DNA from: SHVZ01 sp041906305
Lineage (GTDB): Bacteria; Pseudomonadota; Alphaproteobacteria; SHVZ01
Length of the DNA stretch: 64,000 nucleotides
Direction: 5' to 3'
Assembly: GCA_041906305.1 (NCBI GenBank)
Contig: JAYRJL010000002.1
Location: 248,001 to 312,000 of the forward strand
Shown here in pieces: positions 8,575 to 17,066 of the stretch (positions are counted from its first letter, which is position 1; every line of letters starts with the position of its first letter). The notes under the pieces were generated by a model. It ran no database searches. It saw only the letters and a program-made list of their open reading frames with translations, and was not told where the DNA came from. Position numbers and translations under genes: made by a program.

Positions 8575-10995
8575 ATGCCGACGAAGAAGAAGCCCGCCAA
8601 AGCCAAGACGGGCTCCCTGCCCAAGGGCCTCGACAAGGCAGAACTGCTCCGCCTCTACGAGCAGATGGTTCTGCTCCGTCGCTTCGAGCTGGCCGCGCAG
8701 GTTGCCTGCCGCAAGGGCGAGACGCCGGGCTTCCTGCATCTCTATGTCGGCGAGGAGGCGACCGCGGTCGGCGTCTGCGCTCACCTGAAGCGCACCGACT
8801 GGATCACCTCGACCCATCGCGGCCACGGCCACGCGCTCGCCAAAGGCATGTCGCCGAACACGCTGATGGCCGAGCTCTACGGCAAGCGCGACGGCTGCTG
8901 CGGCGGCCGCGGCGGGACCATGCATCTCTACGACAGCGCCTCGGGCCTCTTCGGCACCAACGGGCTGGTCGGCGGCGGGCTGCCGTCGGCAGTCGGCGTC
9001 GGCATCGCCGCCAAGATCAAGAAGAATGACGGTCTCGGCGTCGCCTTCTTCGGCGATGGCGCAACCAACCACGCGGCCTTCCACGAGTCCCTGAACTTCG
9101 CCGGCGTCCAGAAGGCGCAAACCGTCTTCGTCTGCGAGAACAATCTCTACGCCACGGCGACGCCGCTGGCGATGGCGACACTGAACCCCGAGATCGCGAC
9201 CCGCGCTGCCGCTTACGGCATCCCGGGCGTCGCCGTCGACGGCAACGACGTGATCGCCGTCTGGCAGGTGATGAAGACCGCCGCCGGTCGCGCGCGGCGC
9301 GGCGACGGGCCGACGCTGATCGAATCCAAGACCTACCGCACCGTCGCCCATCACGAAGGCGACACGGTCACCGGCACCTATCGCACCCAGGCGGAAGTCG
9401 ACACCTGGGCCAAGCGCGACCCGATCCGGATCCTGGCCGACCGGATGGTGAAGGAATTCAAGATCGCCAAGCCGGCCGATCTCGAGGAGATCGACGCCCG
9501 CGTCGACCGCATCGTGCAGGCGTCCATCGAGTTCGCCCGCAACTCGCCTGAGCCGGATCCCGCCACGGTCGACCGCCACATCTACGCCGAGCCGATCAAT
9601 CCGCCAGCCGCCCTCGCCTTGCCTCCGTCGAACGTGCCGACCACGACGACGAGCTGGCTGGATGCGGTCCGCGACGGCCTCGCCGAGGAGATGCGGCGCG
9701 ACCCGCATATCGTCTATTTCGGCGAAGGCACCGGCGAGCGCGGCGGCACCTTTGCCCATACCAAGGGCCTGTACCAGGAGTTCGGCGGCCATCGCATGGT
9801 CGATACGCCGATCTCGGAGCTGGGGTTCACCGGCGCCTCGCTCGGCGCGTCGGCCATCGGCGTCCGCTGCGTCGCCGACCTGATGTTCGCCGACTTCATC
9901 TTCGAGGCCGCCGGCCAGGTCGTGCTGCAAGCCGCCAAGCTCCGCTACATGAGCAACGGTCAGATGAGCGCGCCCATGGTGATCCGCGTCGGCGCCGGTG
10001 CGGTCCGCTCCGCCGGCCCGCATCACAGCGGCATGTATCATCCGGTCTGGGCGCATATCCCGGGCCTCATCGTCTGCGTCCCGGCGACGCCGGCCGACGC
10101 CAAGGGTCTGATGAAGACCGCGCTCCGAGCCGGTGACCCGGTCCTGATGCTGGAGCCCAAAGGCCTCTTCGCCACCAAGGGCGAGGTCCCCGCAGGCGAC
10201 CACGTCGTTCCCTTCGGCGTCGCCCGCATCGCGCGCGCCGGCACCGACCTCACCATCGCCGCAGCCGGCCAGATGGTGCACCGCGCGCTCGAAGCCTCCG
10301 AGATCCTGGCAGCCGAGGGCGTGTCCTGCGAGGTGATCGACCTCCGGACCATCCAGCCGCTCGACGTCGACACCGTTGCCGAGAGCGTCCGCAAGACCGG
10401 GCGCCTGCTGGTCGCCGACGAAGGCTGGTCGATGTGCGGTGTGGGCGCCGAACTCGGCCAGGCGATGAACGAGCTCTGCTTCGATCACCTGGATGCGCCG
10501 GTCGCACGCCTCCACACCGACGCGATGACTCATCCCTTCGCACCGATCCTCGAGAAGGCGATGCTGGTCGGAACCGACCATGTCGTCGCGTGCGCCCGCA
10601 AGGTCATGTCGGGCGAGGCCCCTGCGCCGCGCCGCGCGCGCAGCGGCCTTCGTCGTACGGCGGACGCGCCTGCGGCGGCCGTCGCCGCCCCTCTCGTATC
10701 GAAGCCATCGTCCAGCAACGGCGCCCGCCCGCCTGCCGCGCCGAAGCCGGCTGTCGCCGGCGAAGCGATCACGATGCCTTTCGGCGACCTGACGGTCAGC
10801 GAGGGCAAGATCGTCCGCTGGCTCAAGAAAGTCGGCGATCCGGTCAAGGCCGGCGAGCTCGTTGTCGAGATCGAGACGGACAAGGCCGTCGTCGAGGTCG
10901 AGGCGACGGCGACCGGCAAGATCGCCCAGATCCTCGAGCAGGCCGGCACCGTGGTGAAGATGGGCCAGCAGATCGCCGTGGTCGCGCCGGCCTGA
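8575..10995 (+). CDS. Fused 2-oxoacid dehydrogenase E1 alpha - E1 beta - lipoyl domain protein
   Basis: An 806-aa single polypeptide. Residues about 20-340 are an E1 alpha subunit (acetoin/pyruvate dehydrogenase type), with HRGHGH at 81-86 and the thiamine-diphosphate motif GDGATN (160-165) to NN (189-190). Residues about 359-680 are an E1 beta subunit (FGEGTGERGGTFAHTKGL, VDTPISELGFTG). After an Ala/Pro-rich linker, residues about 732-806 form a lipoyl domain with EIETDKA and modified Lys770 (codon at 10882). ATG 8575 is preceded by GAGGAG. In most bacteria these are separate genes, and the lipoyl domain belongs to E2. The E2 encoded downstream lacks one, so the domain seems to have moved. 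The reaction expected is thiamine-dependent oxidative decarboxylation or cleavage of a 2-oxo substrate with acyl transfer to CoA. No E3 gene is nearby, so a shared dihydrolipoamide dehydrogenase is likely. Confidence 0.93.
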   Translation: MPTKKKPAKAKTGSLPKGLDKAELLRLYEQMVLLRRFELAAQVACRKGETPGFLHLYVGEEATAVGVCAHLKRTDWITSTHRGHGHALAKGMSPNTLMAELYGKRDGCCGGRGGTMHLYDSASGLFGTNGLVGGGLPSAVGVGIAAKIKKNDGLGVAFFGDGATNHAAFHESLNFAGVQKAQTVFVCENNLYATATPLAMATLNPEIATRAAAYGIPGVAVDGNDVIAVWQVMKTAAGRARRGDGPTLIESKTYRTVAHHEGDTVTGTYRTQAEVDTWAKRDPIRILADRMVKEFKIAKPADLEEIDARVDRIVQASIEFARNSPEPDPATVDRHIYAEPINPPAALALPPSNVPTTTTSWLDAVRDGLAEEMRRDPHIVYFGEGTGERGGTFAHTKGLYQEFGGHRMVDTPISELGFTGASLGASAIGVRCVADLMFADFIFEAAGQVVLQAAKLRYMSNGQMSAPMVIRVGAGAVRSAGPHHSGMYHPVWAHIPGLIVCVPATPADAKGLMKTALRAGDPVLMLEPKGLFATKGEVPAGDHVVPFGVARIARAGTDLTIAAAGQMVHRALEASEILAAEGVSCEVIDLRTIQPLDVDTVAESVRKTGRLLVADEGWSMCGVGAELGQAMNELCFDHLDAPVARLHTDAMTHPFAPILEKAMLVGTDHVVACARKVMSGEAPAPRRARSGLRRTADAPAAAVAAPLVSKPSSSNGARPPAAPKPAVAGEAITMPFGDLTVSEGKIVRWLKKVGDPVKAGELVVEIETDKAVVEVEATATGKIAQILEQAGTVVKMGQQIAVVAPA

Positions 10996-11012
10996 GACCC
11001 AAGGAACGAACG

Positions 11013-12035
11013 ATGCGCCTTCTGATGGTGAACTGGGGCTACGACGACGACGCGGTGATGGAACGCGGCATGCTGGGTTCCGGCACGGCCATCGACCTCC
11101 GCCGCTGGACACCGGGCAAGGTCCAGCCGCTGAACGCCGTCGATTGCGCCAGCTACGACGCCATCATCAACTACTCCGCGGTCGAGCAGATCGGCGCCGG
11201 GCCGGAGGCCTTCCCCAAATGCCGGATCGTCGTCCGGTCCGGTGTCGGCTTCGACAACGTCGATCTCGCCGGCTGGGGCAAGCAAGGCGTGCCGGTCAGC
11301 AACGTCCCCGACTACGGCACCACCGAAGTCGCCGACCATGCGATTGCCCTGATGCTGGCCCTGACCCGCGGGACCGCGACCTATCAGCAGAACCTGCGGC
11401 CCGACCCGGCCCAAGGCTGGCGCTTCGGCGCGGCGCCGCTGGTCAAGCGCCTGCGGGGCGCCACTTTCGGCGTGATCGGCCTCGGCCGCATCGGCCTGGC
11501 CGCGGCGCTCCGCGCCCAGGCCTTCGGCATGAGGATCGTATTCTTCGATCCGTACCTCTCGACCGGCACCGAGCTTTCCGCCGGATTCGCCCGCGTACAC
11601 ACTCTCGACGAGTTGATGTCGGTCTCGGACGTGGTCAGCGTCCATGCCCCCTTGTCGGACGAGACGCGCGGCATGGTCGGCCCGAAAGCCCTGATGGCCG
11701 CCAAGCCGGGGCTCGTGATCGTCAACACCGCGCGCGGGCCGATCGTCGACTTGGGCGCACTCGGCGCCGCGATCCGCGCCGGCAAGGTCGGCGGTGCCGG
11801 CCTCGACGTGCTGCCGGCCGAACCAGCGGATGCCAACCACCCGCTGATCGCCGCGTGGATCAAGGGCGAGCCGTGGATCGAAGGTCGCCTCGTTCTCTCG
11901 CCGCACGCGGCCTTCTACAGCCCGTCCAGCATCGAGGACCTTCGGCGCAAATCCGTCGAGGTCGTGGTCGAGTACATCGAGAACAAGCGGCTGCTGAACT
12001 GCGTCAACCCGCAGTTCCTGGAGAAGCGCGCATGA
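11013..12035 (+). CDS. D-2-hydroxyacid dehydrogenase, CtBP-like
   Basis: NAD-dependent D-isomer-specific 2-hydroxyacid dehydrogenase of 340 aa. The catalytic-domain motif NVPDYGTTEVADHAIALML is characteristic of the C-terminal-binding-protein-like branch. The Rossmann motif GLGRIG is followed by FFDPY, whose Asp indicates NAD preference. Catalytic Arg lies in TARGPIVD, Glu in LPAEPAD and His in LSPHAAFYS. ATG 11013 follows AAGGAACG. It sits between the E1 fusion and E2 genes, and its stop overlaps the E2 start (ATGA), so it probably makes or removes the 2-oxoacid used by the complex (inference). Confidence 0.9.
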   Translation: MRLLMVNWGYDDDAVMERGMLGSGTAIDLRRWTPGKVQPLNAVDCASYDAIINYSAVEQIGAGPEAFPKCRIVVRSGVGFDNVDLAGWGKQGVPVSNVPDYGTTEVADHAIALMLALTRGTATYQQNLRPDPAQGWRFGAAPLVKRLRGATFGVIGLGRIGLAAALRAQAFGMRIVFFDPYLSTGTELSAGFARVHTLDELMSVSDVVSVHAPLSDETRGMVGPKALMAAKPGLVIVNTARGPIVDLGALGAAIRAGKVGGAGLDVLPAEPADANHPLIAAWIKGEPWIEGRLVLSPHAAFYSPSSIEDLRRKSVEVVVEYIENKRLLNCVNPQFLEKRA

Positions 12036-12967
12036 CCGCGCTCCGCGCCGAGACCACGCGCGGGCGGCCTTTCGCCAGCCCGTTGTCGCGGCGGCTGGCA
12101 ACCCTGGCCGGCCTCGACCTATCGCTGGTGAGCGGCTCCGGCCCGGGCGGGCGCATCGTGAAGGCCGACATCGAGGCGGCGATCTCGGGCGGTGCGTCGC
12201 GGGCAGCGGCCCAGGCTGCCGCGCCGCAGGCGAAGGCCGCACCGTCGCCGCAGGCGCATGTCGAGATGCCTGGGATGCCGGCCTATGACGAGCTGCCGAA
12301 CAACAACGTCCGCAAGGTCGTGGCGCGCCGGCTCACGGAGTCCAAGCAGCAGGCGCCGCACTTCTACCTCTCGCTCGACTGCGAGATCGACGCGCTGCTC
12401 AAGCTGCGGGCCGACCTCAACGCGCGGGCGGAAAAGGACGGCGTGAAGCTCTCGGTCAACGACCTGGTTATCAAGGCGGCGGCGATCGCGCTGCGCAAGG
12501 TGCCGGCGGCGAATGCCAGCTACACCGAGGCGGCGATCCGCCGCTACAGGACCGTCGACATCTCGGTCGCGGTCGCGATCCCCGACGGGCTGATCACGCC
12601 GATCGTCAAGAACGCCGACATCAAGGGCCTGGCGACGATCTCCTCCGAGATGAAGGACCTGGCGGCACGCGCGCGCTCCGGCAAGCTGAAGCCGGAGGAG
12701 TTCCAGGGCGGCACCTTCTCGATCTCGAACCTCGGCATGTACGGCATCCGCGAGTTCGCGGCGGTGATCAATCCGCCGCAAGGCGCGATCCTGGCGGTCG
12801 GTGCCGGCGAGCAGCGCCCCGTCGTCAAGAACGGCGCGCTTGCGATCGCAACCGTGATGACCGTGACGCTCTCTGTCGACCACCGCGTCGTCGACGGCGC
12901 CGTCGGTGCCGAATACCTCGCTGCCTTCAAGAAGCTGGTGGAAGAACCGCTGTCGATGATGTTGTGA
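12032..12967 (+). CDS. 2-oxoacid dehydrogenase E2 acyltransferase lacking a lipoyl domain
   Basis: Dihydrolipoamide acyltransferase of 311 aa. Residues 12-46 form a peripheral subunit-binding domain (ASPLSRRLATLAGLDLS, GRIVKADIE). A short Ala/Gln/Pro linker follows, then the catalytic domain (about 85-311) with the active-site motif DHRVVDG, giving His284 and Asp288. Canonical E2 proteins begin with one to three lipoyl domains; here the first residues go straight into the subunit-binding domain. The missing lipoyl domain is present at the C-terminus of the E1 fusion encoded 1.0 kb upstream. The start overlaps the preceding stop as ATGA, so a hidden 5' extension is unlikely. Confidence 0.92.
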   Translation: MTALRAETTRGRPFASPLSRRLATLAGLDLSLVSGSGPGGRIVKADIEAAISGGASRAAAQAAAPQAKAAPSPQAHVEMPGMPAYDELPNNNVRKVVARRLTESKQQAPHFYLSLDCEIDALLKLRADLNARAEKDGVKLSVNDLVIKAAAIALRKVPAANASYTEAAIRRYRTVDISVAVAIPDGLITPIVKNADIKGLATISSEMKDLAARARSGKLKPEEFQGGTFSISNLGMYGIREFAAVINPPQGAILAVGAGEQRPVVKNGALAIATVMTVTLSVDHRVVDGAVGAEYLAAFKKLVEEPLSMML

Positions 12968-13027
12968 TGTGTGCAAAGGCCGTCAAAGGCCACGCCGGGC
13001 GTAAACCAACAACGGGAGGAAAATGCC

Positions 13028-14047
13028 ATGTCTCTGCGTAAGCTGATGTTTGCCGCGACAAGCGCGCTCGCCCTCGTCCTCGCCGGCGGGGCCGACGCCA
13101 AGACCACGCTCAAGTTCTCGATCGGCGCGCCCGACGGCCAGGGCGGCGAGATCCTGGGCATGAAGGCGCTCAAGGAGTACGTCGAGTTCAAGAGCAAGGG
13201 CGAGCTCGAGATCCGCCTCTTCTTCAACACCTTCGGCGGCTCCCTGCAGGTCACCGAGCAGGTCAAGAACGGCACGCTGGAGATGGCGCTCACCGACGAC
13301 TCCGTGCTCGGCAGCTTCCACAAGCCGATGCAGATCTACCAGATCCCCTACCTCTTCCCCTCCTCGCCGGTGGCTTGGGAATTCATGAAGAGCCCGTTCG
13401 TCAAGGAACTCAACGAGGAGATGCGGAAGGCGACGGGCATCCGCACACTGGTCCTCTCCGAGAACGGCTTCCGCAACATCACCAACAACAGCCGCGAGGT
13501 TAAGGGCCCGGACGACATGAAGGGCCTGAAGATGCGGACCATGCAGTCGCAGGTCTACGTCAACTTCATGAAGTCGATGGGTGCGGCCGCGACCCCGATC
13601 GCCTACCCCGAGCTCGTCACCTCGCTGAAGCAGAACGTCGTCGACGGCCAGGAGAACGCCGCCTCGACCGTCTGGGACGGCCGCCTCTACGAGGTGCAGA
13701 AGTACATGTCGGTGAACGAGCACATTTACGGGCTCCACTTCATCGTCATCAACGACGGCGTCTTCTCCAAGCTCAGCGCCGATGAGAAGCAGATCCTGAT
13801 CGACGGCGCCAAGGTCCATGCCGAGGTCGCCAACTCGCGCAAGGCCATGGACAGCCTCCAGGCCATCGACAAGATCCGCCAGGCCGGCACCAAGGTCTAC
13901 GTCAACTCGCCGACCGAGAAGGAAGCCTTCCGCAAGCAGACCCAGGGTGCGGTGATCGAGTTCATCGCCGGCGAGGTCGGCAAGCCGATCGTCGACAAGT
14001 TGCTCGCCGCGATCGAGGAAGCGAAGAAGCAGGCCTACGCGAACTGA
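13028..14047 (+). CDS. TRAP transporter solute-binding protein (DctP family)
   Basis: Periplasmic binding protein of a tripartite ATP-independent transporter, 339 aa. The signal peptide is MSLRKLMFAATSALALVLA with cleavage near GGADA. Family landmarks are EGFRNITNNSREVKGPDDMKGLKMRTM-like text (SENGFRNITN, residues near 140-150) and NVVDGQENAASTVW, the region carrying the conserved Arg/Asn that bind a carboxylate. The ATG at 13028 follows GGGAGGAAAATGCC; an upstream in-frame ATG would spoil the signal peptide. The DctP fold generally binds organic or sugar acids. Confidence 0.94.
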   Translation: MSLRKLMFAATSALALVLAGGADAKTTLKFSIGAPDGQGGEILGMKALKEYVEFKSKGELEIRLFFNTFGGSLQVTEQVKNGTLEMALTDDSVLGSFHKPMQIYQIPYLFPSSPVAWEFMKSPFVKELNEEMRKATGIRTLVLSENGFRNITNNSREVKGPDDMKGLKMRTMQSQVYVNFMKSMGAAATPIAYPELVTSLKQNVVDGQENAASTVWDGRLYEVQKYMSVNEHIYGLHFIVINDGVFSKLSADEKQILIDGAKVHAEVANSRKAMDSLQAIDKIRQAGTKVYVNSPTEKEAFRKQTQGAVIEFIAGEVGKPIVDKLLAAIEEAKKQAYAN

Positions 14048-14054
14048 CGTCCCG

Positions 14055-14084
14055 CCGGCCCGGACGCTACCGCCTCCGGGCCGG
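14055..14084 (+). terminator. Strong hairpin between dctP- and dctQ-type genes
   Basis: A perfect 10-bp stem CCGGCCCGGA/TCCGGGCCGG with a 10-nt loop begins 7 bp after the DctP stop, followed by TTCTCCTTCCC. It is probably an attenuator or mRNA-stabilising stem that raises binding-protein expression over the membrane subunits. The tail is a weak U-tract, so full termination is unlikely. Confidence 0.6.
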
Positions 14085-14110
14085 TTCTCCTTCCCGCCTT
14101 CGGATCTTCG

Positions 14111-14608
14111 ATGCGGACATTCCACGCCCTCGCCCGATCGCTTGCCAAGGTCGCCGACCACGTCGTCGGCTGGCTGCTTCTGGTGACCGTCCTCCTTAAC
14201 GTGGCGCAGGTGTTCACCCGCTACGTGATGAACGCGCCCCTGTTCTGGACCGAGGAGGCGATCCGCTACGCCACGATCTGGCTCACCTTCGTCGGATCGG
14301 CCGCCGCCAGCCAATACGGCGACCACATGGACATGAACCTGTTCATCGACTCGCAGAACAAGACCTTCCTCAGATTCCACCAGATATTCCTCAATTGCCT
14401 CACCATCGTCTTCGGCGTCATCGTGCTCTGGCAGGGCACCCGGTACTGCATCCTGAACGGCATGCAGACCTCGCCGGCCGCCGGCATCCGGATGATCTGG
14501 ATCTATTCGGCGACGGTGATCGGCGCCGCCCTCATCCTGATCGTGTCCGTCCACAAGCTTCTGGCCGCCGCCTGGCCCACCTATGCCGGGAAGGAAGAGG
14601 CGCCATGA
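14111..14608 (+). CDS. TRAP transporter small membrane subunit (DctQ family)
   Basis: Small integral membrane protein of 165 aa with four predicted membrane segments: around 20-38 (VVGWLLLVTVLLNVAQVF), 55-72, 93-111 (IFLNCLTIVFGVIVLW) and 133-153. The motif FWTEEAIRYATIWLTFVG is the DctQ signature. It partners the DctM permease, whose ATG overlaps this stop (ATGA). Confidence 0.92.
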   Translation: MRTFHALARSLAKVADHVVGWLLLVTVLLNVAQVFTRYVMNAPLFWTEEAIRYATIWLTFVGSAAASQYGDHMDMNLFIDSQNKTFLRFHQIFLNCLTIVFGVIVLWQGTRYCILNGMQTSPAAGIRMIWIYSATVIGAALILIVSVHKLLAAAWPTYAGKEEAP

Positions 14609-15882
14609 TGCTCGTGGTCGCGATCGCCCTCACGGTCATCCTGCTGACCGGTCTGCCGATCGGCTATTCCTTCGGCCTCGCCGCGGCGGTCGCGCTCTGG
14701 TGGGACAACGAGTCCCTGCTCAACGTCGTCTCGAAGATGATGGGCGGCCTCGACAGCTTCGTGCTGATGGCGGCCCCCTTCTACATCGTCGCCGGCGAGA
14801 TCATGAATCGCGGGGGCATCAGCGAAAGATTGATCCGCCTGGCGCAGATCCTGGTCGGTCGCGTCCGCGGCGGGACCGCCTATGCCGCGGTAGTCGCCGC
14901 GGTGATGTTCTCAGGCATCTCCGGCACCGCCGTCGCCGATATCGCGGCACTCGGCCAGATCTTCATCAACGGCATGCACAAGGAGGGTTACAGCAAGACC
15001 TTCGCCGCGGCGCTGGTGACGGCCGCCTCGGTGATCGGCCCGATCATCCCGCCCTCGGTGATCATGGTGCTCTATGCCGCGGTCGCGGACCTCTCGGTCC
15101 TCAACCTGTTCCTGGCCGGGATCGTGCCGGGCATCCTGCTCGGCCTCTCGAATGCGGCGGTGATCATGTGGAAGGGCCGGCGCGGCGACTTCCCGATCTC
15201 CGATATCACGGTGCCGCGCGCGGATATGCCGAAGCTGGTCCGCGACGGCCTACTGGTGCTGAGCCTGCCGGCCTTCATCGTGATCGGCACCCTCTCCGGC
15301 GCCTTCACCCCGACCGAGGCCGGCGGCGTCGCCGTCGCCTATGCGGCCTTCCTCGGCGTGGTCGTGTTCCGCAACCTCGATTTCGCCGGGCTGATGCATG
15401 CCATGCGCGGCGCGGCCCGGTTGACGGCCGGGCTCTTCCTGCTGATCGCCGCGGTCGAGATCGTCAACTACGTGCTGATCATCGGCGGCATCGCCGAAGG
15501 GACCGCGGCACTCGTCTCGATCTTCAAGGGATCGCCGACGCTCTTCCTCCTCGTGTGCGTCGTGGCGCTCCTGATCATCGGCCTCGCGCTCGACGCGGGC
15601 CCGGCGCTTCTGCTGCTGGCGCCCTTCCTGCTGCCGATCACCCGGAGCATGGGCATCGACGACATCCATTTCTCGATGGTGATGATCGTCAGCGTGACGC
15701 TCGGCCTGATCTCGCCGCCGGTCGGCATCTGCCTGTTCGTCGCCTGCAAGATCGGCAACATCACGCTCCGCCAGCTCTGGTCGGAGCTCGCTCTCTTCTT
15801 CTACGCGGAGATCGGCGTGATCCTGCTCCTGGTGTTCTTCCCGGTGCTGTCCACCGGCCTCCCGACCCTGCTGCGCGGATGA
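14605..15882 (+). CDS. TRAP transporter large permease (DctM family)
   Basis: Large inner-membrane subunit of 425 aa with about 12 hydrophobic segments, which couples Na+ or H+ flow to solute uptake. Signature sequences are GLPIGYSFGLAAAVALWW, FSGISGTAVADIAALG, and IGPIIPPSVIMVLYA in the first half; GLISPPVGICLFVACKI lies in the second half. The ATG at 14605 overlaps the DctQ stop, and the TGA overlaps the next gene's ATG. The longer upstream frame is an antisense-like artefact of GC-rich coding and is not used. Confidence 0.95.
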   Translation: MMLVVAIALTVILLTGLPIGYSFGLAAAVALWWDNESLLNVVSKMMGGLDSFVLMAAPFYIVAGEIMNRGGISERLIRLAQILVGRVRGGTAYAAVVAAVMFSGISGTAVADIAALGQIFINGMHKEGYSKTFAAALVTAASVIGPIIPPSVIMVLYAAVADLSVLNLFLAGIVPGILLGLSNAAVIMWKGRRGDFPISDITVPRADMPKLVRDGLLVLSLPAFIVIGTLSGAFTPTEAGGVAVAYAAFLGVVVFRNLDFAGLMHAMRGAARLTAGLFLLIAAVEIVNYVLIIGGIAEGTAALVSIFKGSPTLFLLVCVVALLIIGLALDAGPALLLLAPFLLPITRSMGIDDIHFSMVMIVSVTLGLISPPVGICLFVACKIGNITLRQLWSELALFFYAEIGVILLLVFFPVLSTGLPTLLRG

Positions 15883-17066
15883 GCCCCGTCCTCCCCGCCT
15901 CGAAGGCGACGCGCCGCGCCTGCCGCATCACCAAGGTGACTGCCTACGTCGTCGGCATGCGCTGGCGGAACTGCGTCTTCGCCCATGTCGAGACCGACGA
16001 CGGGATCGCCGGCGTCGGCGAAGGCTCGCTCGAGTACCAGCCGCAGGCGGTCGCCGCGGCCATCGACCAGCTCGCCCATCGATACATCGTCGGTTCCTCG
16101 GCCTTCTCGATCGAGCGCCTGTTCAACGACATGCTGCGCAACGAGTTCATGCGCGGGCCGATCATCAACAGTGCCATCGCCGCGATCGAGATGGCGATGT
16201 GGGACATCGTCGGCAAGGCGCTGGACCGGCCCGTCTACGATCTTCTCGGCGGCCGCATGTACGACCGCCTGCCCGCCTATGCGAATGCCTGGTATGGCCA
16301 GGCCAAGACCCCCGCCGAGATGGAGAAGGCCGCCGCCGCCGTGGCGAAGAAGGGGTATCGCGGCCTCAAATTCGATCCCTTCGGGGATTCCGGCCGCGAC
16401 CCGGCCGCGGCCGAAATCCGCAAGGCAATCGACCTGGTCGCCGCCGTACGCCAGGGCGTCGGGCCCGACGTCGAGGTCCTGATCGACGCGCATGGCCGCT
16501 TCAGCGTCGGCGCCGCCGTCGACGTCTGCCAGAAGCTCGAGCCCTACAATCTCTACTGGATGGAAGAGCCCGTCGACGCCGACAACCATGGCGCGCTCGC
16601 GGCCGTCGGCCGCGCGATCAAGGCGCGGCTGGCGACCGGGGAGCGCTGTACCAGCCGCTACCTATTGCAGTCGCTGCTGTCGACCAATGAGGTCGACGTG
16701 CTGCAACCCGACCTGATCCATGTCGGCGGCATCCTCGAAGGCAAGAAGATCGCCGCCATCGCCGACGCCGCCTACATCCCGGTCTCCTTCCACAACCCGT
16801 TCGGCCCGGTCGCGACCGCCGCCGCCGTCCAGCTCGACGCCTGCACCTCGAACTTCGTCATGCAGGAAAGCTTCTGCGAATACGACGTCGAGATGCGGTT
16901 CGACCTGCTCGACCACGCGCCGAAGCCGGTCGGCGGGCATTACGACATCCCGGATCGGCCGGGCCTCGGTGTCGGCGAGTTCCGCCCGGACGTGGCGCTC
17001 GCGTACCCGTTCGACAAGGACGCCTTCCTTCCTCTCTTCAAGAGCGGCTGGGCCGAGCGCTTCTAG
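15879..17066 (+). CDS. Enolase-superfamily acid-sugar dehydratase, D-galactonate-dehydratase-like
   Basis: Mandelate racemase/muconate lactonising family protein of 395 aa. Metal ligands can be placed at Asp203 (LIDAHGRF), Glu229 (WMEEP) and Glu255 (ATGER), with candidate acid/base residues His205 and His305 (SFHNPFGP) and Lys164 (GLKFDPF). These equal the positions I recall for E. coli D-galactonate dehydratase (D183, H185, E209, E235, H285) with a constant offset of 20, which supports the GalD-like subgroup. The expected reaction is dehydration of a sugar acid to a 2-keto-3-deoxy acid. Coupling to the TRAP permease by ATGA suggests its substrate is what the transporter brings in. Exact sugar acid is unknown. 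Confidence 0.9.
   Translation: MSPVLPASKATRRACRITKVTAYVVGMRWRNCVFAHVETDDGIAGVGEGSLEYQPQAVAAAIDQLAHRYIVGSSAFSIERLFNDMLRNEFMRGPIINSAIAAIEMAMWDIVGKALDRPVYDLLGGRMYDRLPAYANAWYGQAKTPAEMEKAAAAVAKKGYRGLKFDPFGDSGRDPAAAEIRKAIDLVAAVRQGVGPDVEVLIDAHGRFSVGAAVDVCQKLEPYNLYWMEEPVDADNHGALAAVGRAIKARLATGERCTSRYLLQSLLSTNEVDVLQPDLIHVGGILEGKKIAAIADAAYIPVSFHNPFGPVATAAAVQLDACTSNFVMQESFCEYDVEMRFDLLDHAPKPVGGHYDIPDRPGLGVGEFRPDVALAYPFDKDAFLPLFKSGWAERF

Noticed and set aside
8503..11112. An 869-codon open frame on the minus strand
   Set aside because: It lies fully antisense to the E1 fusion gene, which has unmistakable motifs. Long antisense frames are expected in GC-rich coding DNA, and the translation is Arg/Gly/Asp-rich with no domain.
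12983..14554. A 523-codon open frame on the minus strand
   Set aside because: It is antisense to the TRAP DctP and DctQ genes, which have signal peptide and membrane-segment features; its own translation is charged low-complexity text.
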